Source: Longimicrobium sp. (GTDB lineage Bacteria; Gemmatimonadota; Gemmatimonadetes; Longimicrobiales; Longimicrobiaceae). Taken from it: a stretch of 64,000 nucleotides of DNA. Position numbers and translations under genes: made by a program. Each line of letters begins with the position of its first letter. The stretch's first letter is position 1. This document shows, piece by piece, positions 10,183-18,570 of this stretch. The DNA is taken from NCBI GenBank assembly GCA_036377595.1, contig DASUYB010000108.1, positions 62,001 through 126,000 of the forward strand, written 5' to 3'. Below the pieces are notes generated by a model. The model worked only from the letters and a program-made list of their open reading frames with translations. It had not been told where the DNA came from and searched no databases.

Positions 10183-10339
10183 CGATCACGTGTACGGCGG
10201 CCCGGTAGGGGGCGCCGGATTTGAATCCAGGTAACTAGTCCTAAGTCCTGAGTCCTAAGTCCTAAGTGCTGAACGTCACGACAGATGGCACGGTGCCATT
10301 GACCACTTGGGACTTAGGACTTGGGACTTGGGACTTCTT
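10183..10339 (-). repeat. Heptamer hairpin in NRPS intergenic gap
   Basis: The 157-base gap between two NRPS genes is mostly an imperfect inverted repeat. The left arm, 10237-10273, has CCTAAGT/CCTGAGT units; the right arm, 10304-10336, has ACTTGGG/ACTTAGG units. A central palindrome ATGGCACGGTGCCAT lies between them. It could be a mobile palindrome, an attenuator or an mRNA-stabilising hairpin. No T-run follows. Confidence 0.75.
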
Positions 10340-13300
10340 TTACGATCCCAGCGCCGACAGGTCGCCGCCGAGCTCCTCGAGCAGCGCGGCCAGCGCCTCC
10401 TCGCGCAACTGGTCGATGCGGGTGGCGAGGTCGCGGAGGCGCGGCGTCTCGAACACGGCGCGCAGCGGCAGCTCCACGTCCAGCCGCTCCAGCACGCCGG
10501 TCGTCATCCGCATCGCCATCAGCGAGTGCGCGCCCAGGGCGAAGAACGAGTGCCCGGCACCCACGCCCCTGATCCCCAGCAGTTCCTCCCAGAGCGCCGC
10601 GAGCGTCTGCTCGGTGGGCGTCTCGGGCGCGAGGTACGCCTCCGCCTCGGCGGCCGCGTCCGGGTCGGGCTCGGGGAGCGCGCGGCGGTCCACCTTGCCG
10701 CTGGTGGTGAGCGGGAACGCGTCCAGCCCCACCACCACGGCGGGCACCATGTAATCTGGGAGCCGCTCCGCCGCGTGCGCCCGCAGCGCCGCCGCGTCGG
10801 CCGACGACGGCGTGACGTACGCCACCAGCCGCCGCGCGTCACCCTCGCCGCGCACCACGGCCACCGCGTCGGCGACGGCGGGGTGGCGGCGGAGCACGCT
10901 CTCCACCTCGCCCGGCTCGATGCGGAAGCCGCGCAGCTTCACCTGCGTGTCGAGGCGGCCGAGGTATTCGAGTGCGAAAGTGCGAGAGTGCGAGAGTGCG
11001 AAAGTGGTTTCGTCCTCGCGCGAATTTCCGTCACTTTCGCACTTTCGCACCTTCGCACTTTCGCACTTCCACCGAACCCGGTCGCCGGTGCGATACATCC
11101 GCGCGCCCGGCCGGCCCGCGAAGGGGTCGGTGATGAAGCGCTCGGCGGTGAGCGCCGGACGGTTCGCGTATCCCCGCGCCACGCCGGGGCCGCCCAGGTA
11201 CAGCTCACCGGGGATGCCCACTGGCGCCGGACGCAGCCGCGCGTCGAGCACGTAGGCCCGCATGTCGGCCACCGGGCGGCCGATGGGCGGGCGCGGGTCG
11301 CCGCGGCACACGTCCTCGCAGGTGGCGTAGACGGTAGCCTCGGTGGGGCCGTACAGGTTGCGGACGGTGCGCACCGTTCCCGTCGCTAGCAGCGCGTCCA
11401 CCAGGTCGCCGGGGAGCGCCTCGCCGCCCAGGTTCAGCGCGCGCAGCGTCGGCGGAAGCGCGCCGCGGCGCAGCAGCTCGGCCGCGGCGGCGGGCGCCAT
11501 GAACGCCGACCGCACCGCCTCGGCGTCCACCAACTCCAGCGCGTTCTCCACCAGCACCAGCGCGCCGCCGGCGCAGAGGGTGCCGAACACCTCGGCCACG
11601 GAGACGTCGAAGGAGAAGGAGGTCGAGCCCAGCACCGCCGCCCGCTCCTCGTCCGGCATCACCTCGTCTAGCCACGACAGCAGGGTGGAGAGGCCCTGGT
11701 GCTCCACCATTACCCCCTTCGGCGTGCCCGTCGATCCCGAGGTGTAGAGGACGTAGGCGAGCGACGCGGGGTCGATCTCCATCCCCAGATCCTCCGCCGA
11801 TTCTGCCTCGATCTCCGCCGCCTGCAGGTCGAGGGAGATCAGGGGGATGCCGGAGGGGATGACATCGGCCAGCGCGGAGACGGTCACCACCGCGGCCGCC
11901 CGGGCATCGCCCACGATCGCCGCCAGCCGCGCGGGGGGATACGCGGGGTCGAGGGGGACGTACGCCGCGCCAGCCTTCATCACCCCCAGCACCGCGGCGA
12001 CGAGGTCCGGCGTGCGCTCCAGGCACACGCCCACCGTCGCGCCCGGCCGTGCGCCGAGCGCCGCCAGCCGCCGGGCGATGCGGTTGGCGCGCGCGTTCAG
12101 CTCCCCGCGCGTCACCACCCGCCCGGCGAAGCGGATCGCCGGCGCGTCCCGGTCCGCCGCGACGCGCATCTCCCAGCGCGCGGGGAGGGAGACAAAGGGG
12201 TGGTCGCGCCGCGACTCGGCGTTCCACCCGTGCACCACGCGGCGCCGCTCCTCCGCGTCCATCAGCGGCAGGTCGGCGAGCGGGCGGTCGGGCGCGGCGG
12301 CGGCGGCTTCCAGCAGCGTGGCCAGCTGCCGGGCGAAGCGCTCCATCGTGGCCGCGTCGAAGAGGTCGGTGGCGTACTCCAGCACTCCGCTGACGCCACC
12401 GTCGTCCATCTCCAGCGTGGCCATCATCAGGTCCCACTTGGCCGCCCCGGTGTCGATGGCCGCCAGCGGGCTCTCCTCCGAGAGGGGCCGCGAGCCGAGC
12501 AGCTTCTCCATCCCCCCCGCCGTGCTCTCGTGCGCCGCCACCGTGGCGTGGTGGAAGTAGAGCGCCTGGAAGAGCGGGTGCCGGCTGGGGTCGCGCTCCA
12601 CGCCCAGCTCCTCCACCAGCTTCTCGAACGGCAGCTCCTGGTGCGCGTCGGCGTCGAGCACCGCCTGACGGGCCGTGCGGATCGCCTGGCGGAAGGTCGG
12701 CGCGCCCTCCAGCCGCAGCCGCAGCGCCGCGGTGTTGGCAAAGAACCCAAGCACCTGCTCCAGCTCCGCGCGGTTGCGGTTGGCCAGGATGGTGCCCACC
12801 ACCAGGTCGTTCTGCCCCGCCCACCGCGCCAGCAGCGCCGCGAAGCCGGCCAGGATCACCATGTTCAGCGATGCCGCCTCCGCCCGCCCCACGCGCCGCA
12901 ACGCCGCCGCCAGCGCGGGGGTGAGCGCGAAGCCGTGCAGCCGCCCGCGGAAGCTCTGCTGCGGCGGGCGCGGCCGGTCGGTCGGGAGATCGAGGACGGG
13001 CGCGTCCGCCAGCGCCCCGCGCCAGTAGGCCACCTGCCGCTCCAGCTCTGCGCCCGCGAGCCAGCCGCGCTGCCAGACGGCGTAGTCGGCGTAGCGGAGC
13101 GGGAGATCGGGGAGCGCCGGCTCGCGCCCGGCCGCGAAGTGGCCGTACAGCTCGTCGATCTCGCGCCCCAGCGCCTGGTAGCTCCACCCGTCGGCGGCGA
13201 TGTGGTGGACGGTGGTCACCAGCGCGCAGCGCTCGTCCGACACCCGCAGCAGCGCCACGCGCAGGAGCGGCCCCGCGGCCAGGTCGAACGGCCGCGCGGC

Positions 13301-13741
13301 CTCCTCGCGCACCACCGCCAGCATCCGGTCGACCAGCGGCACGCCGCCGGGCGCGGTGCGGTCGCGGACGTCGCGCGCGTCCACCCGCACGGGGAAGGGA
13401 TCGAGCACCACCTGGCGCAGCTCGCCGCCCTCCACGCGGAAGACGGTGCGCAGCGCCTCGTGGCGGCGGACGGCCAGCGTCAGCGCGCGCTCCAGCGCGG
13501 CGACGCCGGCCTCCGCGCGCACCAGCTCGGCCCCGGCCACGTTGTACATGGGGTTGCCGGGGTCGTACTGCGCCACGAACCACATCCGCTCCTGCGCGAA
13601 CGACGCCGGGAACGCGGGCCCCGCCCCCGCGCAGCGCGGGATGGGCTCCTGCGCGCGCGCGGCCGAGGCGTCGCCGCCCAGGCGCCGCCGCAGCAGCTCC
13701 AGCCGCCCGGGCGAGAGCCCGGCCCGCCGCGCGTCCGTCAT
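10340..13741 (-). CDS. Nonribosomal peptide synthetase, single C-A-PCP module
   Basis: This is a complete one-module NRPS of 1133 residues. The N-terminal helical segment (RRAGLSPGRLELLRRRL) resembles that of the upstream gene and may be a docking or linker element. The C domain has VHHIAADGWS near residue 178 and should accept the D-residue delivered by the upstream epimerase module (inference). The A domain has TSGSTG near 668 and pocket code DVAMNGLVY by eye, which I cannot assign. It is the same code as in the second module of the gene at 40395. The carrier protein has LGAHSLM with Ser1073; the usual GGHS is GAHS here, but the phosphopantetheine serine is kept. The gene starts 5 nt after the upstream stop, so translation is probably coupled. 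A 32-residue repeat-coded insert lies in the A7-A8 loop. Confidence 0.95.
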   Translation of the reverse strand: MTDARRAGLSPGRLELLRRRLGGDASAARAQEPIPRCAGAGPAFPASFAQERMWFVAQYDPGNPMYNVAGAELVRAEAGVAALERALTLAVRRHEALRTVFRVEGGELRQVVLDPFPVRVDARDVRDRTAPGGVPLVDRMLAVVREEAARPFDLAAGPLLRVALLRVSDERCALVTTVHHIAADGWSYQALGREIDELYGHFAAGREPALPDLPLRYADYAVWQRGWLAGAELERQVAYWRGALADAPVLDLPTDRPRPPQQSFRGRLHGFALTPALAAALRRVGRAEAASLNMVILAGFAALLARWAGQNDLVVGTILANRNRAELEQVLGFFANTAALRLRLEGAPTFRQAIRTARQAVLDADAHQELPFEKLVEELGVERDPSRHPLFQALYFHHATVAAHESTAGGMEKLLGSRPLSEESPLAAIDTGAAKWDLMMATLEMDDGGVSGVLEYATDLFDAATMERFARQLATLLEAAAAAPDRPLADLPLMDAEERRRVVHGWNAESRRDHPFVSLPARWEMRVAADRDAPAIRFAGRVVTRGELNARANRIARRLAALGARPGATVGVCLERTPDLVAAVLGVMKAGAAYVPLDPAYPPARLAAIVGDARAAAVVTVSALADVIPSGIPLISLDLQAAEIEAESAEDLGMEIDPASLAYVLYTSGSTGTPKGVMVEHQGLSTLLSWLDEVMPDEERAAVLGSTSFSFDVSVAEVFGTLCAGGALVLVENALELVDAEAVRSAFMAPAAAAELLRRGALPPTLRALNLGGEALPGDLVDALLATGTVRTVRNLYGPTEATVYATCEDVCRGDPRPPIGRPVADMRAYVLDARLRPAPVGIPGELYLGGPGVARGYANRPALTAERFITDPFAGRPGARMYRTGDRVRWKCESAKVRKCESDGNSREDETTFALSHSRTFALEYLGRLDTQVKLRGFRIEPGEVESVLRRHPAVADAVAVVRGEGDARRLVAYVTPSSADAAALRAHAAERLPDYMVPAVVVGLDAFPLTTSGKVDRRALPEPDPDAAAEAEAYLAPETPTEQTLAALWEELLGIRGVGAGHSFFALGAHSLMAMRMTTGVLERLDVELPLRAVFETPRLRDLATRIDQLREEALAALLEELGGDLSALGS
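10973..11068 (-). repeat. Octamer-hairpin insert in A7-A8 loop, site 3
   Basis: These 96 bases (32 codons) lie between YRTGDRVRW and LEYLGRLDTQ. GTGCGAAA/GTGCGAGA octamers on the left face CACTTTCG/CACCTTCG octamers on the right. The spacer is GTTTCGTCCTCGCGCGAATT. Confidence 0.9.
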
Positions 13742-13746
13742 CGCCG

Positions 13747-16700
13747 TCAGATCTCCTCGAGCTGCGCCAGGAGGTCGTCCAGCTCCTCCTGGTCCATCCG
13801 CGCCGCGGGGAAGTCGTCGACGGTGTAGCCCCCCTCCCGCGGCGCGCGGGCCCGCTCGACCAGCGCGCGCAGGGCGGCGCCGTAAGCCTCGGCGAGCCGC
13901 TCCATCGTCTCCGCGCGGAAGACGCGGGCGCCGTAGAAGATGCCCATCCGCAGCACGCCGTCGGCGACGGAGCCCTCCACGGAGATGCGGTGCGTGCGCG
14001 GCTGCGACGGGTCGCGCGTGGGGCCGATCGGCCCCGCGGCGGGGACGAGGAGCGCGCTGGAATCGGGTGCGGCGGCGCCGGCCTGGCCCATGTAGTTGAA
14101 GCTGACCTCCGCCGCGGGACGCGCCGCCAGCTCCGCCGCCGCGTCACCCGCGAGCCAGCGCAGCAGGCCGTGGCCCATGCCGCGCTCGGGGACCGCCCGC
14201 AGCGCCTCCTTCACCCCGTTCAGCGTCGCGGCGGCATCTCCCGTGGCCTGCAGGTGGATGGGGAAGACGGAGGTGAACCAGCCCACCGTACGCGAGACGT
14301 CCACGTCGTCGAACAGGTCCTCGCGCCCGTGCCCCTCGACGTCGACGAGGAGCGATTCGCGGCCGCTCCAGGCGCGGAAGGCCTCGGCCAGCGCGGCGAG
14401 GAGCGCGTCGTTCACCTGCGTGCCGAAGGCGGCGGGCACCTCCTCCAGCAGCGCGCGCGTCTCCGCCACCGTGAGCTCCGCGACGGCGACGGCGGTCCCC
14501 GCCTCGTCGTCCGGCGCGCCGGGGACGTCCGCGGGGAGGGGATCGGCGGCGGCGGGGAGGGCGCCCAGCCAGAACGGGAGCTGCGCCAGCGTCTCCGGGG
14601 CGCGGGCGCGCTCGTCCAGGCGGCGCGCCCACTCGCGGAACGCCGTCGTCTTCGGCGGCAGCCGCACCTCGCCGCCGCCGGCGAGCTGCCGGTACGCCGC
14701 CTCCAGGTCCTCCGCCAGCACCGGGAGCGAGACGGCATCCACCACCAGGTGGTGCGCCGCGACGAGGATCCGCTGCGGGCGATCGGGCCCGAGGTCGAAG
14801 AGCGCGACGCGGAAGAGCGGGCCCGCGGCCAGGTCCATCCCCGTCTGCACCGCCGCCGCGCGCGCCTCCATCTCCATCTCCAACTGCTCCTGGGGGATGG
14901 AGGATAGGTCGAAGCGGTCGAAGGCGGCCGGCTCCGGGACGGCGGTCGATGCCGTCCATCCCCCGTCCCCGCGGACGAAGCGAGTGCGCAGCGCGTCGTG
15001 GTGCGCGGCGACGGCGTCCGCGGCGCGCTGGAGGAGATGGGGATCGAGCCGCCCGCGCGCCTCCAGCGCCATCCCCATGTTCCAGTGCTCGGGACGGGGG
15101 ATGCCGCGCTCCAGGATCCAGCGCTGCGTGGGGGTGAGCGGCGCGTCGCCGGTGACGGGGCCTTGCTCGGCATCGATGGGCGTCGCCGTCTCGGCCGCGG
15201 CGGCCAGCTCGGCGATGGTCTGGTGCTGGAACACCTGCCGCAGGGCGATGCGCACGCCCTCGCGCGCCGCGCGCACGATCACCTGGATGGAGAGGATCGA
15301 ATCTCCCCCCAGCTCGAAGAAGTTGTCGTGCACGCCGACGGACTCACGCCCGAGCACCTGCGCCCAGACGCGCGCCAGCACCTCCTCGGCGCGGGTGCGC
15401 GGCGCCGTCTGGTCGCCCGCCGCCTCGGCGATCTCGGGCGCGGGGAGGGCGCGGCGGTCCAGCTTGCCGTTGGGCGTGCGCGGCAGGGCGGGGAGGAGCA
15501 CCAGCGCCGAGGGCACCATGTACTCCGGCATCCCGCTGCGCAGCGCCGCCCGCAGCCCATCCGCGGTGACGCCGTCGTCCGCCGCGACGTACGCGACCAG
15601 CCGCCGCGATCCCGGCGCGGGCTCGTGGACGATCGCCGCCGCCTCGCGCACGCCGGGGAGCGCGAGGAGGGCCGTCTCCACCTCGCCCAGCTCGATGCGG
15701 AAGCCGCGGATCTTCACCTGGCGGTCGGCGCGGCCGATGAACTCGAGTGCGAAAGTGCGAGAGTGCGAGAGTGCGAGAGTGGTTTCGCCTGGCTCCGCCT
15801 CACTTTCGCACTTTCGCACCTTCGCACTTTCGCACGTCCAGCGCGCCACGTCGCCCGTGCGGTACAGGCGCGCGCCGGGGACGCCGCCGAACGGGTCGGG
15901 GACGAACTTCTCGGCAGTGAGCGCCGGGCGGCCCAGGTAGCCGCGGGCGACGCCGATGCCGCCCACGCACACCTCGCCGGGAATGCCGGCGGGGAGCGGG
16001 CGCAGCGCGGGGTCGAGCACGTACGTCTGGAGACCGGGCCAGGGGCGGCCGATGGAGATGCGCCCCTCGGCGGCCGGATTGATCGACAGGGTCGCGCCGA
16101 CCGTGGTCTCCGTCGGCCCGTAGCCGTTCACGAAGCGGCGGCCGGTCCCCCAGCGGCGCACCACCTCCGGCCCCACCGCCTCGCCGGTGGAGACGACGGT
16201 GCGCAGGTCGGGGAGCCCGTCGGGCGGGAGCGTGGCCAGGACGGAGGGGCCCAGGGTGACGACGTTCACCCGCTCGCGCTCCAGGAACTCCGCCAGCAGC
16301 TCGCCGGCCGCCGCCTCGTCGCGCGGGGCGATGACCAGCGTGGCGCCGGAGAGGATGGTGAACACGTCCCACAGCGACGCGTCGAACGAGAACGAGGCGA
16401 ACTGGAGGACGCGCGCGCCAGGGTGCGCGCCCAGCACCTCGGCCTCCATCGCCGCCAGCGACGCGATCCCCCGGTGCGTCAGCACCACGCCCTTGGGCAG
16501 CCCGGTGGAGCCCGAGGTGTAGATCACGTACGCCGCGTTCTCCACCTCGTCCGCGCCCTCCAGGTTTCCGTCATCCCCCTCCATCACGTCGGGGTGGATC
16601 ACGGGGATGCCGGCGGGGATGGCGTCGTCGCCGCGCTCGGCGATCACCACGCGCGCGCCCGAATCCTCCAGCATGTACCGCCGCCGCTCGGGCGGATACG

Positions 16701-18483
16701 CGGGGTCGACGGGGAGGAAGGCGCCGCCCGCCTTCGACACGGCGAGCATCGACTGGATCACCCGCGGCGAGCGCTCCAGGCAGAGCGCGACCACCGTCTC
16801 CGGCCCCACGCCGGCCGCGCGCAGCCGCCGCGCGAGCCGGTTGGCGCGCGCGTTCAGCTCCGCGAAGGAGACCGCCTCGCCGGCGTGGCGCACCGCCTCG
16901 GCGTCGGGCGTGCGCGCGGCCTGCGCCTCCCACAGGCGGTGGAAGGGCGCCGGCTCCACCGCGGTCGCGGGGCCGCGGCTCCACCCCTCCAGCACCTCGC
17001 GGCGCTCGCCTGCGTCGAGGAGGGAGAGCTGCGAGAGCGGGCGCTCCGGCTCGGCGGCCGCGCGCGTGAGCAGGGTGCAGAAGTGGCGGCAGAAGCGGTC
17101 GACGGTCTCCGCGTCGAAGAGGTCGGTGGCGTACTCGACCACGCCGGACAGCTTCGGGCCGTCTTCCAGCGTGGCCATGGTCAGGTCGAGCTTCGACATC
17201 CCCGTGTCGACCAGCGCGGCGCGGTTGTCCTCGTACACGGGGCGCGCGTCCAGCCCGTCGTCGACCGCGCTGGTGTGCGCGGCGATGAAGGTGTGATGGA
17301 AGTACATCACCTGGAACAGCGGGTTGCGGCTGGGGTCGCGCTCCACGTGCAGGTGCTCCACCACCTTCTCGAAGGGCAGCTCCTGGTGCGCCTCGGCCTC
17401 CAGGATCAGCATGCGCGCCCGCCGCGACGCCGCGGCCAGGCCCGGATCGTCCGTCAGGTCGAGCCGGAGCGCGGCGGAGTTGACGAAGCACCCCACCACG
17501 TCGTGCAGCTCGGGGCGGTTGCGGTTGCCGAACAGCGCGCCCAGCACCACGTCGGCGTTCCCCGAGTAGCGCGCCAGCGTGGCCGCGAAGCCGGCGGTGA
17601 GCACCATGTTCAGCGTCACCTTCTCGCGCAGGCAGAGGGCGCGCAGCGCGGCGGTGGTGGCCTCGGGAACGACGAAGTGGTGGAAGGCGCCGCGATACGA
17701 CGGACGCGCCGGGCGCGGCCGGTCGCCCACCAGCTCGGTCTCGGGCGCGCCGGCCAGCAGGTTCCGCCAGTAGTCGACGTGGCGCTGGAGCGTGGCGCCG
17801 GTCAGGTGCTCGCGCTGCCAGACGGCGTAGTCGGCGTAGCGCAGCCCCGGCGCGGGGAGGTCGGCGCGCTCGCCGCGGCGGTCGGCGGCGTAGAGCGTCC
17901 ACAGCTCGTGCAGGAGAAGGGGATACGCCCACCCGTCGGTGACGATGTGGTGCACGGTGATGACGAGTGCGTACCGCTCGTCGTTCACGCGCAGGAGCGT
18001 CATGCGCACCAGCGGCCCGCGTTCCACGTCGAGGAGGCGCGCGCCTTCCTCGGTGACGAGCCGGCGCACGTCGCGCTCGAAGTCGTCGCCTACCCGGTCG
18101 CGGACGTCGCGCACCTCGGCCCGCACGGGGAAGGGGGGGAGGACGACCTGGCGCAGCTGTCCGTCGACCACGCGGAAGACGGTGCGCAGCCCCTCGTGGC
18201 GCCGCACCACCTCCGAGAAGGCGCGCTCCAGCGCGGGGATGTCGGCGTCGGCGCGCACCAGCACGGCCACGGGCACGTTGTAGACGGCGTGCTCGGGGTC
18301 GAGCTGGGTGACCAGCCACATCTGCTCCTGCATGAACGACGCGGGGTGCTCGGGCCCCGGGCCGGCGCAGCGGGTGATGGTCTCGAGCGCGGGCGCCGCG
18401 GCCTCGCCCCGGCCGGACAGCCGCTGCTGCAGCAGCGCGCGTCGCTCCGGCGACAGCCCCGCGCGGCGGGTAGTGATATCCAT
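13747..18483 (-). CDS. Nonribosomal peptide synthetase, C-A-PCP-E
   Basis: This 1578-residue module ends in an epimerization domain, so it should present a D-amino acid to the next module. C domain: VHHIVTDGWAY near residue 175. A domain: TSGSTG near 655, pocket code DAWTVTGVG by eye; the first four positions match the Phe code DAWTIAAIC, so an aromatic or bulky hydrophobic residue is possible but weakly supported. The PCP core is GGDSI near 1058, the form usual before E domains. The E domain shows AHHLVVDAVSL near 1242, VEGHGRE near 1380, TVGWFTSVFP and FNYMGQ near 1462. There is a 30-residue repeat-coded insert before LEFIGRADRQ. The gene lies between the PKS gene (87-base hairpin gap upstream) and the single-module NRPS (5-nt gap downstream). 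The C-terminal acidic helix (DLLAQLEEI) may be a docking tail. Confidence 0.95.
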   Translation of the reverse strand: MDITTRRAGLSPERRALLQQRLSGRGEAAAPALETITRCAGPGPEHPASFMQEQMWLVTQLDPEHAVYNVPVAVLVRADADIPALERAFSEVVRRHEGLRTVFRVVDGQLRQVVLPPFPVRAEVRDVRDRVGDDFERDVRRLVTEEGARLLDVERGPLVRMTLLRVNDERYALVITVHHIVTDGWAYPLLLHELWTLYAADRRGERADLPAPGLRYADYAVWQREHLTGATLQRHVDYWRNLLAGAPETELVGDRPRPARPSYRGAFHHFVVPEATTAALRALCLREKVTLNMVLTAGFAATLARYSGNADVVLGALFGNRNRPELHDVVGCFVNSAALRLDLTDDPGLAAASRRARMLILEAEAHQELPFEKVVEHLHVERDPSRNPLFQVMYFHHTFIAAHTSAVDDGLDARPVYEDNRAALVDTGMSKLDLTMATLEDGPKLSGVVEYATDLFDAETVDRFCRHFCTLLTRAAAEPERPLSQLSLLDAGERREVLEGWSRGPATAVEPAPFHRLWEAQAARTPDAEAVRHAGEAVSFAELNARANRLARRLRAAGVGPETVVALCLERSPRVIQSMLAVSKAGGAFLPVDPAYPPERRRYMLEDSGARVVIAERGDDAIPAGIPVIHPDVMEGDDGNLEGADEVENAAYVIYTSGSTGLPKGVVLTHRGIASLAAMEAEVLGAHPGARVLQFASFSFDASLWDVFTILSGATLVIAPRDEAAAGELLAEFLERERVNVVTLGPSVLATLPPDGLPDLRTVVSTGEAVGPEVVRRWGTGRRFVNGYGPTETTVGATLSINPAAEGRISIGRPWPGLQTYVLDPALRPLPAGIPGEVCVGGIGVARGYLGRPALTAEKFVPDPFGGVPGARLYRTGDVARWTCESAKVRKCESEAEPGETTLALSHSRTFALEFIGRADRQVKIRGFRIELGEVETALLALPGVREAAAIVHEPAPGSRRLVAYVAADDGVTADGLRAALRSGMPEYMVPSALVLLPALPRTPNGKLDRRALPAPEIAEAAGDQTAPRTRAEEVLARVWAQVLGRESVGVHDNFFELGGDSILSIQVIVRAAREGVRIALRQVFQHQTIAELAAAAETATPIDAEQGPVTGDAPLTPTQRWILERGIPRPEHWNMGMALEARGRLDPHLLQRAADAVAAHHDALRTRFVRGDGGWTASTAVPEPAAFDRFDLSSIPQEQLEMEMEARAAAVQTGMDLAAGPLFRVALFDLGPDRPQRILVAAHHLVVDAVSLPVLAEDLEAAYRQLAGGGEVRLPPKTTAFREWARRLDERARAPETLAQLPFWLGALPAAADPLPADVPGAPDDEAGTAVAVAELTVAETRALLEEVPAAFGTQVNDALLAALAEAFRAWSGRESLLVDVEGHGREDLFDDVDVSRTVGWFTSVFPIHLQATGDAAATLNGVKEALRAVPERGMGHGLLRWLAGDAAAELAARPAAEVSFNYMGQAGAAAPDSSALLVPAAGPIGPTRDPSQPRTHRISVEGSVADGVLRMGIFYGARVFRAETMERLAEAYGAALRALVERARAPREGGYTVDDFPAARMDQEELDDLLAQLEEI
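15748..15837 (-). repeat. Octamer-hairpin insert in A7-A8 loop, site 4
   Basis: These 90 bases (30 codons) lie between YRTGDVARW and LEFIGRADRQ. The spacer is GTTTCGCCTGGCTCCGCCTC, unlike those of the other sites, while the octamer arms are nearly the same. Confidence 0.9.
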
Positions 18484-18491
18484 TCGATCAG

Positions 18492-18569
18492 GTCCTTTAG
18501 TCCTGAGTCCTAAGTCCTAAGTCCTAAGTGCTGAGTGCTCACACACTTAGCACTGGGCACTGGGCACTT
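18492..18569 (-). repeat. Heptamer hairpin between PKS and NRPS genes
   Basis: The short gap between the PKS stop and the next NRPS start is almost wholly TCCTAAG-type heptamers followed by GCACTGG-type heptamers. An 11-bp stem, AGTGCTGAGTG with CACTTAGCACT (one G-T pair), surrounds a six-base loop. It lies within the operon, so it may modulate downstream expression rather than end it. Confidence 0.75.
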
Positions 18570-18570
18570 C

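Noticed and set aside
10200-10232. Sequence resembling the 3' half of a tRNA (GGATTCAAATCC followed by GGCGCCCCCTACC on the minus strand).
   Set aside because: The T-arm does not pair properly and no acceptor, D or anticodon arms are found; at best a scar.
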